A stretch of 64,000 bases of DNA from Croceimicrobium hydrocarbonivorans (GCF_014524565.1 NZ_CP060139.1:682001-746000), one strand, 5' to 3'. Positions 28,933-38,488 are shown, counted from the first letter of the stretch. Numbers and translations: made by a program. The notes: a model not told the origin generated them from the letters alone.

Positions 28933-31077
28933 ATGATTCCAAACGCTATTACGCAGGAAATCAAATTAGCAGACGGGAGAACCATCACCATCGAAACCGG
29001 AAAACTGGCGAAACAAGCCGACGGTTCTGTAGTGGTTCGCATGGGTGACACCATGTTGTTAGCGACTGTAGTTTCAAATAAAGAAGCTATGGATGGCATT
29101 GATTTTTTGCCCCTAACCGTAGATTACCGCGAGAAATTTTCTTCTGCCGGCCGCATGCCCGGTGGATTCATTAAAAGAGAGGCTCGTCCTTCCGACGAAG
29201 AAATATTAGTGATGCGATTGGTGGACCGTGTTTTACGTCCGCTTTTCCCAAAAGATTACCACGCTGATGTTCAGGTGATGATCTCCCTTAACTCTTGGGA
29301 TCCTAATGTAAAGCCTGATGCTTTAGCCGGTTTAGCTGCCTCTGCTGCTATTGCCGTTTCTGATATTCCTTTTAACGGCCCGATGTCTGAAGTACGCGTA
29401 GGTCGTGTAAATGGTGAATTTATTATCAACCCTACTCCTGCTCAATTAGAAGAATCCGACATCGATATGATGGTGGGTGCTACTGCAGATAGTGTAGTAA
29501 TGGTTGAAGGTGAGATGAAAGAGATTTCTGAAAAAGAAATGCTTGATGCCATCGCCGCCGCTCACGAAGCAATTAAAGTTCAAGTACAAGCTCAGTTGGA
29601 TTTAGCAGCCCAAGTTGCCAAGTCTAGCCCTAAGCGCGAGTACAGTCATGAAACTCACGATGAAGCTCTTCGTGATCAAATCATGAAAGACTTATACGAT
29701 AAGGTATATGCCGTTGCTAAAAGTGGTTTAAGCAAAGAAGAGCGTTCTGCTCAGTTTAAAACCGTTCGCGACGAGTATATGGAAGCTAATTTCAGCGCTG
29801 AAGAGCTGGAAGAAAAAAGCGGCCTTATCAAAACTTATTATCACGATGTTGAATACCACGCCATGCGTAACATGATCTTGAAAGATCGTCAGCGTTTGGA
29901 TGGTCGTCAATTGAATGAGATTCGTCCTATCTGGTCAGAGGTAGATTACCTTCCTTCTACGCACGGTTCTGCCGTATTTACCCGTGGGGAAACTCAATCT
30001 CTTACTACCGTAACCTTAGGAAGCAAGCTGGATGAGAACCGCATCGATAACGTAACCTTCAGTGGTTCTGAGCGTTTCTACCTGCACTACAACTTCCCTC
30101 CTTTCTCTACCGGTGAAGCTCGCCCTATTCGCGGAACCAGCCGTCGTGAGATCGGTCACGGTAACCTTGCCCAGCGTGCCTTAAAAGGCATGGTGCCCGA
30201 CGATAACTTCTACACCATTCGTGTGGTTTCTGATATTTTGGAGTCTAACGGATCATCTTCCATGGCAACGGTTTGTGCCGGTACTATGGCGATGATGGAT
30301 GCCGGTATCAAAATGAAAGCTCCCGTATCAGGTATCGCAATGGGATTAATCACCGACGAAAGTGGAGAGTATGCCGTATTGAGCGACATCCTTGGTGATG
30401 AAGACCACTTAGGTGATATGGACTTTAAAGTAACCGGAACCAAAGCGGGTATCACTGCTTGTCAGATGGATATCAAAATTAAGGGTCTTTCTTACGAGAT
30501 TCTTGAGAAAGCTTTGAACCAGGCTAAAGACGGTCGTTTACACATCTTAGGTGAGATGATGAAGACCATCGATGCCCCTCGTACCGAATTAAAGCCACAT
30601 GCTCCGAAATTAACCATGATGAAGATTCCAAAGGAATTCATCGGTATGATTATCGGACCTGGAGGAAAGAATATCCAAAAGCTGCAGCTTGATACCGAAA
30701 CTACCATCACCATCGAAGAAGACGGTGAATACGGAGTTATCGAGATCAGCGGAACTGATGCCGCGAAAATGGCTAAAGCCGAAGCTCGCATCAAGGAAAT
30801 TGCTTTCGTACCAGAAGTAGGTGAAGTATATAATGGTTTGGTTCGTTCGATCCAACCTTATGGAGCATTCGTAGAACTCGCTCCTGGAACCGATGGTTTA
30901 TTGCACATCTCTGAGATTGCACACCGTCGTTTGCAAACCGTTGAGGAAGAATTAAAAGAAGGCGACCGTATCGACGTTAAATTGATCGGTAAGGACGACC
31001 GCGGTAAGCTGAAGCTTTCCCGTAAAGCTCTTTTAGAGAAACCTGCAGCGCAAGAAGCTAAAAAAGAAGAAAACTAA
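28933..31077 (+). CDS. pnp: Polyribonucleotide nucleotidyltransferase (PNPase)
   Basis: A 714-residue PNPase: two RNase PH domains (residues about 1-220 and 310-540), an alpha-helical linker, then KH ([13 protein letters not shown]) and S1 ([20 protein letters not shown]) RNA-binding domains. It is a phosphorolytic 3'-5' exoribonuclease acting in mRNA turnover, and usually a trimer. The ATG at 28933 gives [21 protein letters not shown], the normal N-terminus. A short acidic/Lys-rich tail follows the S1 domain. Confidence 0.97.
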   Translation: MIPNAITQEIKLADGRTITIETGKLAKQADGSVVVRMGDTMLLATVVSNKEAMDGIDFLPLTVDYREKFSSAGRMPGGFIKREARPSDEEILVMRLVDRVLRPLFPKDYHADVQVMISLNSWDPNVKPDALAGLAASAAIAVSDIPFNGPMSEVRVGRVNGEFIINPTPAQLEESDIDMMVGATADSVVMVEGEMKEISEKEMLDAIAAAHEAIKVQVQAQLDLAAQVAKSSPKREYSHETHDEALRDQIMKDLYDKVYAVAKSGLSKEERSAQFKTVRDEYMEANFSAEELEEKSGLIKTYYHDVEYHAMRNMILKDRQRLDGRQLNEIRPIWSEVDYLPSTHGSAVFTRGETQSLTTVTLGSKLDENRIDNVTFSGSERFYLHYNFPPFSTGEARPIRGTSRREIGHGNLAQRALKGMVPDDNFYTIRVVSDILESNGSSSMATVCAGTMAMMDAGIKMKAPVSGIAMGLITDESGEYAVLSDILGDEDHLGDMDFKVTGTKAGITACQMDIKIKGLSYEILEKALNQAKDGRLHILGEMMKTIDAPRTELKPHAPKLTMMKIPKEFIGMIIGPGGKNIQKLQLDTETTITIEEDGEYGVIEISGTDAAKMAKAEARIKEIAFVPEVGEVYNGLVRSIQPYGAFVELAPGTDGLLHISEIAHRRLQTVEEELKEGDRIDVKLIGKDDRGKLKLSRKALLEKPAAQEAKKEEN

Positions 31078-31128
31078 ATCGACCCTTTTTTAGTTAATTA
31101 ATTACGTTATCCATTTTTATTGTAGCCA

Positions 31129-31992
31129 ATGAGACAGTTAAAGATCACAAAACAGGTTACCAACCGGGAAACCGCCTCACTCGACAAATACCTTCAAGAA
31201 ATTGGGAAAGTAGACCTGATTACGGCCGAGGAAGAAGTAGAGTTAGCGCAGCGTATTAAGGCTGGTGATCAGGTAGCTTTGGAGAAATTGACCAAAGCCA
31301 ACCTTCGATTTGTGGTTTCTGTGGCTAAGCAATATCAGAACCAGGGATTAACCCTGCCGGATCTTATCAACGAAGGAAACCTCGGATTAATCAAGGCCGC
31401 ACAGCGTTTCGACGAAACTCGCGGATTTAAATTTATTTCCTACGCCGTATGGTGGATTCGCCAAAGTATCCTGCAAGCCCTGGCAGAGCAATCGCGTATT
31501 GTGCGTTTGCCTTTGAATAAGATCGGTTCGATCAATAAGATCAACAAATCTTATGCGCAATTGGAACAAGAGCATGAGCGTGCTCCCTCCCCTGAAGAAA
31601 TCGCCGATAACCTAGAGATGGGCGAGAATGATGTTAAGGAGAGCATGCGTAACAGTGGTCGTCATATTTCCATGGACGCTCCCTTAGTGGAAGGCGAAGA
31701 CAGCAACCTGTATGATGTATTGAATACCGGTGAAAGTCCTAATCCTGATGACACTCTGATGCAAGATTCATTGCGTACTGAGATCGAACGCTCTTTAGCC
31801 ACATTGACCCCACGTGAAGGAGATGTGGTACGCCTTTACTTTGGCCTTGGCGGCCAACACCCAATGACCTTGGAAGAGATCGGAGAGAAATTCGACCTTA
31901 CTCGCGAACGGGTGCGTCAGATCAAAGAAAAAGCGATCCGCAGATTAAAACACACATCGAGAAGTAAAATTCTTAAAACCTATTTAGGTTAG
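31129..31992 (+). CDS. rpoD: RNA polymerase primary sigma factor (RpoD/SigA)
   Basis: A 287-residue sigma-70 factor of the short Bacteroidota type, lacking the long region 1.1. It starts [28 protein letters not shown]. Region 2 ([30 protein letters not shown]) and region 4 ([21 protein letters not shown]) are intact. This factor recognises TAnnTTTG-type promoters, which occur throughout the window. Confidence 0.95.
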   Translation: MRQLKITKQVTNRETASLDKYLQEIGKVDLITAEEEVELAQRIKAGDQVALEKLTKANLRFVVSVAKQYQNQGLTLPDLINEGNLGLIKAAQRFDETRGFKFISYAVWWIRQSILQALAEQSRIVRLPLNKIGSINKINKSYAQLEQEHERAPSPEEIADNLEMGENDVKESMRNSGRHISMDAPLVEGEDSNLYDVLNTGESPNPDDTLMQDSLRTEIERSLATLTPREGDVVRLYFGLGGQHPMTLEEIGEKFDLTRERVRQIKEKAIRRLKHTSRSKILKTYLG

Positions 31993-31997
31993 ATTCG

Positions 31998-32030
31998 AAC
32001 CCCGGCCATTGCGTCGGGGTTTTTTATTTT
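31998..32030 (+). terminator. Intrinsic terminator of rpoD
   Basis: AACCCCG/CGGGGTT inverted repeat followed by a long T run. Confidence 0.88.
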
Positions 32031-32032
32031 TG
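32025..32032 (+). promoter_or_regulatory. Bacteroidota -7 element before rpe
   Basis: TATTTTTG matches TAnnTTTG and lies 15 bp before the ATG at 32048. It overlaps the T-tract of the rpoD terminator. Confidence 0.5.
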
Positions 32033-32047
32033 CCGAAAATTAAACTT

Positions 32048-32695
32048 ATGGCACTTATTGCACCTAGCCTTTTGGCTGCCGACTTCCTGAATCTTGAACG
32101 CGATTGTAAAATGGTGAACGAAAGTGCCGCCGACTGGTTTCACCTAGATGTGATGGATGGGCTATTTGTTCCTAACATCTCTTTCGGTTTACCGGTGATT
32201 GAAGCCATTAACCGTGTAGCCACGAAAACCCTGGATGTTCATTTAATGATCGAAAAGCCTGAGCGCTATATCCAGGATTTTAAAGCCGCCGGTGCCGATG
32301 TACTTACCGTACATTACGAGGCTTCTACGCACTTACACCGCAGCCTACAGGCGATTAAAGCCGAAGGCATGCAAGCTGGTGTGGCCTTAAATCCGCACAC
32401 TCCCGTTAGCTTATTAAAAGATGTGATCCAGGATATTGATCTGGTTTGCCTGATGAGCGTAAACCCTGGCTTCGGTGGTCAGAAATTCATTGAGCGTACC
32501 TATGATAAAGTTCGTGAACTGAAAGGCATGATCAATGAAGCGGGCTCCAATACCCTCATCGAAATTGATGGTGGGGTGAATACCGATAATGCACCCAAGC
32601 TTATTGCAGCTGGTGCCGATGTATTAGTAGCCGGAAGCTTTGTGTTCCGCGCCGAAAATCAAATAGGAACTATCGCTGCTTTAAAAGCGATTTAA
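32048..32695 (+). CDS. rpe: Ribulose-phosphate 3-epimerase
   Basis: A 215-residue TIM-barrel enzyme interconverting ribulose-5-phosphate and xylulose-5-phosphate. Start MALIAPSLLAADFLNLERD; signatures WFHLDVMDGLFVPNISFG (metal and catalytic Asp), VHLMIEKPERY, MSVNPGFGGQKFI and EIDGGVN (second catalytic Asp). The ATG at 32048 is chosen over the frame from 32009, which runs through the promoter and terminator. It converges on glsB with a 4-bp overlap. Confidence 0.95.
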   Translation: MALIAPSLLAADFLNLERDCKMVNESAADWFHLDVMDGLFVPNISFGLPVIEAINRVATKTLDVHLMIEKPERYIQDFKAAGADVLTVHYEASTHLHRSLQAIKAEGMQAGVALNPHTPVSLLKDVIQDIDLVCLMSVNPGFGGQKFIERTYDKVRELKGMINEAGSNTLIEIDGGVNTDNAPKLIAAGADVLVAGSFVFRAENQIGTIAALKAI

Positions 32696-33681
32696 GCCTT
32701 TTCTGCATTGCTCCCTGTGCTGGGAATGTACAGGGGGCCTTCATACTCTGAGCTGTGCTCCTGATAGTTTTTGATATAGCGTTCTTTGCGCGCCGGGTCG
32801 ATATCCTCAAAACGGATTAAGATTCCAGTTTCTTCCACCGAACCAAAGAATGGATTCTCGGAAGTACCAAAGGAACGCATGGTAGTGCTTAAAGACATAT
32901 AGCTATTGATGAGCGGTGGAATAGTCTCTCCACGCTTCTTCACTTCCTGCGACAATACCTTATGCGCCTGCTTATAGGCTAGGCCATTAAACAAATTGAA
33001 ATAGGGGCTTAACTCTTCTTCCGTTACCAAGGGAGTACGTGGACGTACCAATTGATCGGGATCGGGGAAGAAGTAGCGCATAAAGGCCAAAATGATATTG
33101 CGGGCTTCGCGCTCATAATGCGGATACATGGTTACTTTACCGAACATGTATTCCAGCTCCGGACTTTGAATCATCACCGAGGCCAAACCTTCCCATAAAT
33201 TATCAAGGGCAAATAAACCTTTACGAGCAGCGGTACGCTGGTATTTAGGTTGAACGAAGGAACGTCCTAATTCGATGGTAACGGGCAAGAACTCCTCCAC
33301 CATTTTATCCGACAATTCAAATAATTTGCTGGTAGGCGACTTTAAGCGACCGTCTTCATCGCGCTCGCCATCAATGCAACGTTGCAGGCGATAGCCGGCT
33401 AAGATCTCCTGATCTTCGGGATCCCAAACCACCAATTGCTGATAAGGATGATTTTCGCTCAGATCGTATTGATCCAAGTCTAATTCCTTACCAGTACCCC
33501 CGCCTGCCGTGCGAAAAGCTTCTTCACGTAAACGACCAATCTCCCGAACAATATTCGGAGCATTGCGGTGATCTACCAAATACAAGTGATTACTTCCTTT
33601 AGAAGTATGATTTAAAAAGGCCTCAGCCTTAAGTTCACTTATAATGGCATACCGGCTAACCGGACTGATTATTTCCTTCAT
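32692..33681 (-). CDS. GNAT-type N-acyltransferase, glycine/ornithine-lipid (GlsB/OlsB-like)
   Basis: A 329-residue GNAT-fold acyltransferase related to OlsB/GlsB, the enzyme that N-acylates an amino acid with a 3-hydroxy fatty acyl group. Motifs include NIVREIGRLREEAFRTAGGGTG and ELGRSFVQPKYQRTAARKGL (acyl-CoA/ACP-binding region). It follows the PlsC-type gene by 4 bp on the same strand. In Bacteroides the separate glsB/glsA pair makes glycine lipid. The pair here most likely does the same or makes an ornithine lipid; the amino acid cannot be read from sequence. Confidence 0.8.
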   Translation of the reverse strand: MKEIISPVSRYAIISELKAEAFLNHTSKGSNHLYLVDHRNAPNIVREIGRLREEAFRTAGGGTGKELDLDQYDLSENHPYQQLVVWDPEDQEILAGYRLQRCIDGERDEDGRLKSPTSKLFELSDKMVEEFLPVTIELGRSFVQPKYQRTAARKGLFALDNLWEGLASVMIQSPELEYMFGKVTMYPHYEREARNIILAFMRYFFPDPDQLVRPRTPLVTEEELSPYFNLFNGLAYKQAHKVLSQEVKKRGETIPPLINSYMSLSTTMRSFGTSENPFFGSVEETGILIRFEDIDPARKERYIKNYQEHSSEYEGPLYIPSTGSNAEKA

Positions 33682-33685
33682 CAAT

Positions 33686-34528
33686 TCATTTCTTTTTAGG
33701 TAAAGCATAAGTAAGGCTGCGCATGTACTCAGCCCACTCTACCAAGCTTTTCGAATTATCGAAACTTTGCCAGGAAACAGGTTCTCCAAAAGTAATGGTT
33801 ATAGTCTTGCCTCTCTGCTTGAACATCTCATCTGCGAGATAGAACATTTCCAAATTGGCTTTGATGCCTAATTTACTGCGCCAGTAGGAAAGATTGTAAA
33901 ACCAAGATGAGTTTTTCCCATCAATATGCACAGGAATAATATCCTTCTTGTATTTCTTCGCTTTCGCGATAAAGCTCTTTTGCCAGGTAAGGTCACCAAT
34001 ACCATCTGCTAAACGGCGACTTACCATCCCCGATGGGAACACCAAAATGGCAATATCCCGAGCGTAGGTATCTTCAATCACCTGCAGGGCCTTACGAGGA
34101 TTGGCTCCCACTTTATTCACCGGAATAAAAAGCGGCTCGAGGTTCTTAATATTCAAAAGAATATCATTCACCAAAAACTGTTGATCTTCCCGTACTTCCC
34201 CAACGGCCTTCATAAAGGCAATTCCATCTAAACCACCCAAGGGATGATTCGAGGCTAATATTACCCCGCCTTCCTTAGGGATGTTTTCGAGGCCTACCGT
34301 TTTTACGGTGGTATTTAAAAAATCGAGTCCGGCCCGCACAAAGGGCAAACCTTCCTTATCGCCATGCAAGCGCATCGCTTCATTAATTTCGTCTTGATGT
34401 ATAATGCGTTTAATGTAGCGCATTACAAAACCCGGCAACCACTTGGCCAGGGCCGGATTTTTTTCGGCCACCACCTTCTCAATCTCAATGTACTTTTCCG
34501 GGGCGGATTGTAGCTCTGACTGGCTCAT
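33686..34528 (-). CDS. PlsC-type O-acyltransferase (GlsA/OlsA-like)
   Basis: A 280-residue 1-acyl-glycerol-phosphate-acyltransferase-fold enzyme. The catalytic motif is NHPLGGLDG (HX4D) and the substrate loop FPSGMVSRR replaces the FPEG of glycerol-3-phosphate enzymes, as in aminolipid O-acyltransferases. It would add the second acyl chain to the lyso-aminolipid made by the adjacent GNAT enzyme. Peripheral inner-membrane protein without clear transmembrane helices. Confidence 0.82.
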   Translation of the reverse strand: MSQSELQSAPEKYIEIEKVVAEKNPALAKWLPGFVMRYIKRIIHQDEINEAMRLHGDKEGLPFVRAGLDFLNTTVKTVGLENIPKEGGVILASNHPLGGLDGIAFMKAVGEVREDQQFLVNDILLNIKNLEPLFIPVNKVGANPRKALQVIEDTYARDIAILVFPSGMVSRRLADGIGDLTWQKSFIAKAKKYKKDIIPVHIDGKNSSWFYNLSYWRSKLGIKANLEMFYLADEMFKQRGKTITITFGEPVSWQSFDNSKSLVEWAEYMRSLTYALPKKK

Positions 34529-34571
34529 GCAATTAAATTGACCGCAAATTTAGGGGAATAGGCGCAATTGG

Positions 34572-35783
34572 CTAAGCAACATAGTCCTTCAAATAAGCAA
34601 AGTATGAACTAAGTTTTCCATTGAGCTCCGTTTCGCTGGCCTTCGCCAAAATTCCTTGCGGATCGCCATTAAAGAAATGGGGAATAATATTCTTGATCAG
34701 CTCATTACCAAAGTCTTCCGAAGCATCCCGAGGTAATTCACCCGGAAGATTATCTACGGCACTTACTGCAATGCTGCCTGATGTTCCAAAAGCAACTTCT
34801 TTTTCGGTTTGCGGATCATAGGCATAAAAGGGATCAGCAATTGTCGAAGGACGAATAGTGCTGGCCACCGGACCATCAATATCGCAGGAAATATCAGCTA
34901 CCAGTTTAATATTAAATCGCGGATCTCGAGCTTCTGCTCTACTAAAAATCAAAGGTGAACCTTCTGACCAGTAATGGCAGGCGATATACATATCCGCATG
35001 CTCTGCAAAGGGCAGGAAATTAGATTCATAACCCTGATTATCTTGGTAAAAATCCTTACGGATAAAAGGCTTGCCGTCTTGTCTTTTAAAATAGTCCTGC
35101 ACATTAAGCTGGGTGTAGACCACTTCTTTATTAAAGTCCTCACGCACAAATTCATCCGGATATACCTGAGTGATTTTTAATGCCGAGAGTATTTCCATCG
35201 CTCCTCCGGCTACCTTTCCAGCACCGGTAAGGGCTATTCTAAAATTCTGGGGCAATCGAACTTTCACTAATTCATGTTCAAGCTCGCGACGGTCTTTGCA
35301 TTCATGTGCCGCCTTCAATTCATACTCGCCGCTTAGCTTACCATAGGCTCTAAAGCCATTGTAAGCACCAACAATTCCGGCATAGCGACCAAAGCCCAAG
35401 AGGCGTTTTCCGCTGATGTCTTTCAACATCTCATAGTCGATCAAGCGGATTTTCTTATCGAGAATGGCTCGCAGTAAATCGCGATTATAAGCCTGTTTTT
35501 TATAGGTATGCGAAAAGAATAGGTAGCTTTTGTTGGGGATCAACATTGCTACTGGTACTTCCTTAACACCCAGCAAAACGTCACAATCTGACAAATCTTC
35601 CTGAAGATTAAGGCCTGCCTCTGCATATTCGGCATCCGGGAAACAGCGAATAGGGCTGGGTTGAACGGCAATTTCCAAATTAGGATATTGGTTCAATAAT
35701 TGCAGACATTGTTGTGGACTTAGGGGAACGCGTTTATCGGGAGGATTCTTTCCTTCACGGATAATTCCGAACTTCATAGACAC
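34572..35783 (-). CDS. NAD(P)-dependent oxidoreductase, saccharopine/alanine dehydrogenase-like
   Basis: A 403-residue protein with the N-terminal alanine dehydrogenase/PNT and LYS1-type saccharopine dehydrogenase domain: IREGKNPPDKRVPLSP, FFSHTYKKQAYN and DYEMLKD. A Rossmann-type central segment (RIALTGAGKVAGGAMEIL) follows, with SEGSPLIFSRAEAR in the C-terminal half. It is soluble and acts on an amino acid substrate, probably lysine or a related one; the specific reaction is uncertain. Upstream on the opposite strand is tmRNA. Confidence 0.82.
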   Translation of the reverse strand: MSMKFGIIREGKNPPDKRVPLSPQQCLQLLNQYPNLEIAVQPSPIRCFPDAEYAEAGLNLQEDLSDCDVLLGVKEVPVAMLIPNKSYLFFSHTYKKQAYNRDLLRAILDKKIRLIDYEMLKDISGKRLLGFGRYAGIVGAYNGFRAYGKLSGEYELKAAHECKDRRELEHELVKVRLPQNFRIALTGAGKVAGGAMEILSALKITQVYPDEFVREDFNKEVVYTQLNVQDYFKRQDGKPFIRKDFYQDNQGYESNFLPFAEHADMYIACHYWSEGSPLIFSRAEARDPRFNIKLVADISCDIDGPVASTIRPSTIADPFYAYDPQTEKEVAFGTSGSIAVSAVDNLPGELPRDASEDFGNELIKNIIPHFFNGDPQGILAKASETELNGKLSSYFAYLKDYVA

Positions 35784-35842
35784 ATGAATTTCCGGTAAAG
35801 ATACCTAAATTGCGGGCCCTTTTGGGCGTTCTTTTACATATT

Positions 35843-36241
35843 GGGGCTGATCGGTTTCGACAGCAAGATGAAGTGGAATGTAAGCATGTCGGGATATGGA
35901 GATGTTCTCCCGCAAATAGATGCTTCAAACTATAATTGGCGAAAATAACTTCGCACTTGCCGCTTAAGCCTACGGAATGTAGCTTTAGCTAATCCACGCG
36001 TAAGACGCGGGAGCAAGTCATCCCTCGGCGCTTAAGCCCGGAGAGCGCAGAATCAGGGGTGTCATTAAATCTGGACTAACGGGTAAAGCTTTGCGTAGTG
36101 CCCGCGACATCGTAATCCGCAAATAAGCCAGTACTCGGGTGTTTGTTCCCAGGTCCTGGTCGACAACTGAATAACAAAATAAGCATGTAGAAAGCCTTTT
36201 ACTTCCTTGTTTGCACCGGGGTTCGACTCCCCGCAGCTCCA
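35843..36241 (+). ncRNA. ssrA: Transfer-messenger RNA (tmRNA); tag reads GENNFALAA
   Basis: The 5' end GGGGCTGATCGGTTTCGACAG pairs with the 3' end CAGCTCC over seven bases (one G-U), and a T arm GGGGTTCGACTCCCC is present; the CCA tail is not encoded. The tag frame starts at 35938 with GGC and ends at the TAA of 35965-35967, encoding GENNFALAA, the typical Bacteroidota form. It rescues stalled ribosomes with SmpB. An intrinsic terminator follows. The accessory island starts right after this gene. Confidence 0.97.
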
Positions 36242-36252
36242 CAATGTATTTT

Positions 36253-36290
36253 TAAGCCCCGTTTGCGTAGCAGGCGGGGCTTTCTTTTTA
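36253..36290 (+). terminator. Intrinsic terminator of ssrA
   Basis: AAGCCCCG/CGGGGCTT inverted repeat with T-rich tail, ending just before the island repeats. Confidence 0.88.
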
Positions 36291-36336
36291 GCCAGAACCA
36301 AGCTCGCCTGAGGACTGGCTGGGAGATTTGGTGTTT

Positions 36337-37009
36337 TTAACCGCTCGCTCGTGCCGAGCTAATGAGGGAAAGAAGCGAAGGGGCGCAAAGGGTTTTGTGG
36401 GTTGCTTCAACACAGAGAATAGGAGGATTGGAGGAGCACAGAGCTTTGGGTTATTAACCGCTCGCTCGTGCCGAGCTAAAGAAAGCCTGCCAGTGGCAGG
36501 AAGGTGCAAAGGGACGCAAAGAGTTTTGTGGGGATTGCTTCAACACAGAGAAGTGGAGGACTGGAGGAGCACAGAGTTTTGGGTTTTTAACCGCTCGCTC
36601 GTGCCGAGCTAAAGAAAACCTGCCGGTGGCAGGAAGGTGCTAAGGGGCGCAAAGGGTTTTGTGGAGATTGCTTCAACACAGAGAAAAAGAGGTTGGGAGG
36701 TGCACATAGCTTTGGGTCTTTAACCGCTCGCTCGTGTCGAGCTAAAGAAAGCCTGCTAGTGGCAGGAAGGTACAAAGGGGCGCAAAGGGTTTTGTGGGTT
36801 GCTTCAACACAGAGAATAGGAGGATTGGAGGAGCACAGAGCTTTGGGTTATTAACCGCTCCCACGGGCCGAGCTAAAGGAAGCCTGCCAGTGGCAGGAAG
36901 GTGCAAAGGGACGCAAAGAGTTTTGTGGGGATTGCTTCAACACCCGCTCGTGCCGAGCTCGAGACGCAGAGAAGTACCTGCCTTGCGGCAGCCAGGGAGG
37001 TGCACAGAG
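36337..37009 (+). repeat. Tandem array of about 132-bp repeat units, five full or partial copies plus a fragment
   Basis: Units begin TTAACCGCTCGCTCGTGCCG at 36337, 36454, 36587, 36720 and 36851, with spacings of 117, 133, 133 and 131 bp; a degenerate fragment starts about 36943. Each unit includes a small palindromic GCCTGCCAGTGGCAGG (absent from copy 1), a GCAAAGGGTTTTGTGGGGAT segment and TTCAACACAGAG. A stretch of about 85 bp is identical between copies 1 and 4 and the following units match too, so a block of about 400 bp was duplicated. Inverted relatives lie in both array tails. No gene was seen in 36,291-37,231. Confidence 0.85.
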
Positions 37010-37220
37010 GGTTTGTGGGGATTGCTTTATAACAGCCTTCTATTTCTGACTATTTGAACCTGAGATATATCTGCTTCTTAGGCAACTCACACTTGTATCT
37101 CAATAAGCTTTATCTTGTTGGTGCCTTGACATCAGCTATTTATCATCAGCCTTTTATGGGTTTATTCCTTTTGTGGTGTTGGTTATCTGTGGATTTGTTG
37201 GGGATAAAAACAAGTTGAGC
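37010..37220 (+). other. Conserved leader of cassette array A, ending in an attI-like GTTGAGC core
   Basis: This stretch is homologous, by eye about 80%, to 42140-42352. Similarity is continuous from GTGGGGATTGCTTT to AAAACAAGTTG and stops exactly there: this copy continues AGCACAAAC, the other TAGCCAATAG. GTTGAGC (37214-37220) fits the integron core GTTRRRY, and a break of homology just after GTT is what recombination at such a core produces. A conserved TATCTGTG (37184-37191), one base from TAnnTTTG, could serve as cassette promoter. No ORF. Confidence 0.6.
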
Positions 37221-37231
37221 ACAAACAATAA

Positions 37232-38413
37232 ATGAAACAGACATCTATTCTTTTAGGAGCAGGATTTTCTGTTAACCAAGGATATCCGACAGCAAATCAG
37301 TTTAACGAAATCTTGGTCAACCTCGACCCCGAAGACTTTTGTGTTCATACGGATGGTACTGTAATCAAAAAAAACAGAGAGGATGAAGATCCATTTTGGT
37401 ACACGCAGGATTCGAAACATAGACATTTCGTAACAAGACTAATTCAACTGTATAAAGAATTATCCGAAGGTCTCTTTAATTACGAAGAATTTTATGACTT
37501 CTACAATGAAATTCGAAGAGGTGAAAGAGAATGTCATGAGTTTGATGAATTGTGTAACGGATTCAGAGAGGAGTTCCACAGTGATACCGATAATATCAAT
37601 TTGATTTCAAGAACAAATAACATTTTGAATCAATTGATTTCAATCTTCCTTGTAGACCGAGATGGAAATAAATTTTACAAACCTGTCAATCATGGTAAAC
37701 CGATTTATCCAGGGTATAGTGGATTTCTATATTGCATGGAAAAATGGGGATCAGAATCTATAGTACATATTCACACCCTTAACCATGACTTATTCTTGGA
37801 GACGTTTAAATCTTCAGATTGGATTCAGGGAGAACTATCAGATGGTTTTGAGGAAATTGGCTCTCCTTATTATGGAAACTTCAAAGAAAACTACAAGGTG
37901 AGACTTCCCAGGTTTACCAATCATTTTGACAAAAAATTTCGACTTTACAAACTGCATGGGAGTGTTGACCAGTTTCCATTTCACATTCAAAACCAAGGAA
38001 TTGACACCTATGTTAAAATAAAACTCGGAATTGGAACAAGTGACCTTTTCAAAGAGGTTCAAGAAAACGGAAAACCGAAGTATATAAATGATTGGATCAA
38101 CTATCATCCAGACTTTCTTTCAGGAACAACATCAAAAATCCTACGATATAGGGAACCTTGGTACTATGACAAGGTATTTACACACTTTGAAGAAAACCTT
38201 AAAAACTCAGAACAACTAATAATTATTGGTTATGGATGTGGAGACATTGAAATTAACCGCCTCATTGAAGAGTGTTTTGACTTCGAAAACAAGATGGTAA
38301 ACTTGGTAGAACCTTATCCTTCCGACAAGTCAAGAGAATTTGTGAAGAAATTCAAAGGCAGGTTAATCGAGAAAACTCCCGACAACCTCAGTATAGATGA
38401 TTTTAAAAAATAA
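37232..38413 (+). CDS. SIR2-like domain protein, cassette 1 of array A
   Basis: A 393-residue single-domain SIR2_2-type protein. The NAD-binding LLGAGFS lies at residues 7-13, THTLNHD-type Asn/Asp motif at 181-186 (HTLNHD), the catalytic-His motif KLHGS at 240-244 (His242) and the C-terminal IIGYGCGD at 331-338. In defence systems such domains hydrolyse NAD+ to abort phage infection. Here it stands alone in the first cassette, 11 bp after the leader core and 9 bp before an attC site. No fused sensor domain was seen. The sequence is visibly AT-richer than the backbone. Defence role is inference from family and context. Confidence 0.82.
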   Translation: MKQTSILLGAGFSVNQGYPTANQFNEILVNLDPEDFCVHTDGTVIKKNREDEDPFWYTQDSKHRHFVTRLIQLYKELSEGLFNYEEFYDFYNEIRRGERECHEFDELCNGFREEFHSDTDNINLISRTNNILNQLISIFLVDRDGNKFYKPVNHGKPIYPGYSGFLYCMEKWGSESIVHIHTLNHDLFLETFKSSDWIQGELSDGFEEIGSPYYGNFKENYKVRLPRFTNHFDKKFRLYKLHGSVDQFPFHIQNQGIDTYVKIKLGIGTSDLFKEVQENGKPKYINDWINYHPDFLSGTTSKILRYREPWYYDKVFTHFEENLKNSEQLIIIGYGCGDIEINRLIEECFDFENKMVNLVEPYPSDKSREFVKKFKGRLIEKTPDNLSIDDFKK

Positions 38414-38422
38414 AAAGCCAGT

Positions 38423-38488
38423 GCCCAACAAAACCTATAAGCAATAGCGCCCTGCGGGACGCTACTGCGAATAGCTAGACCGTTAGCC
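38423..38488 (+). other. attC site 1
   Basis: Outer cores GCCCAAC (fits RYYYAAC) and GTTAGCC (fits GTTRRRY), 66 bp apart end to end. Between them GCAATAGCGCC pairs imperfectly with GGACGCTACTGC to form a hairpin with unpaired bases, the usual attC architecture. Confidence 0.75.

Noticed and set aside
36018-36301. Minus-strand ORFs over ssrA
   Set aside because: They are antisense to the tmRNA and repeat start, with no protein-like pattern.
36337-37009. Possible CRISPR array
   Set aside because: Units are 117-133 bp and continuous, without unique spacers of fixed length between short repeats; no cas genes are near.
36328-37057. ORFs inside the repeat array
   Set aside because: Their translations are repeats of the DNA repeat in several frames and are not conserved proteins.
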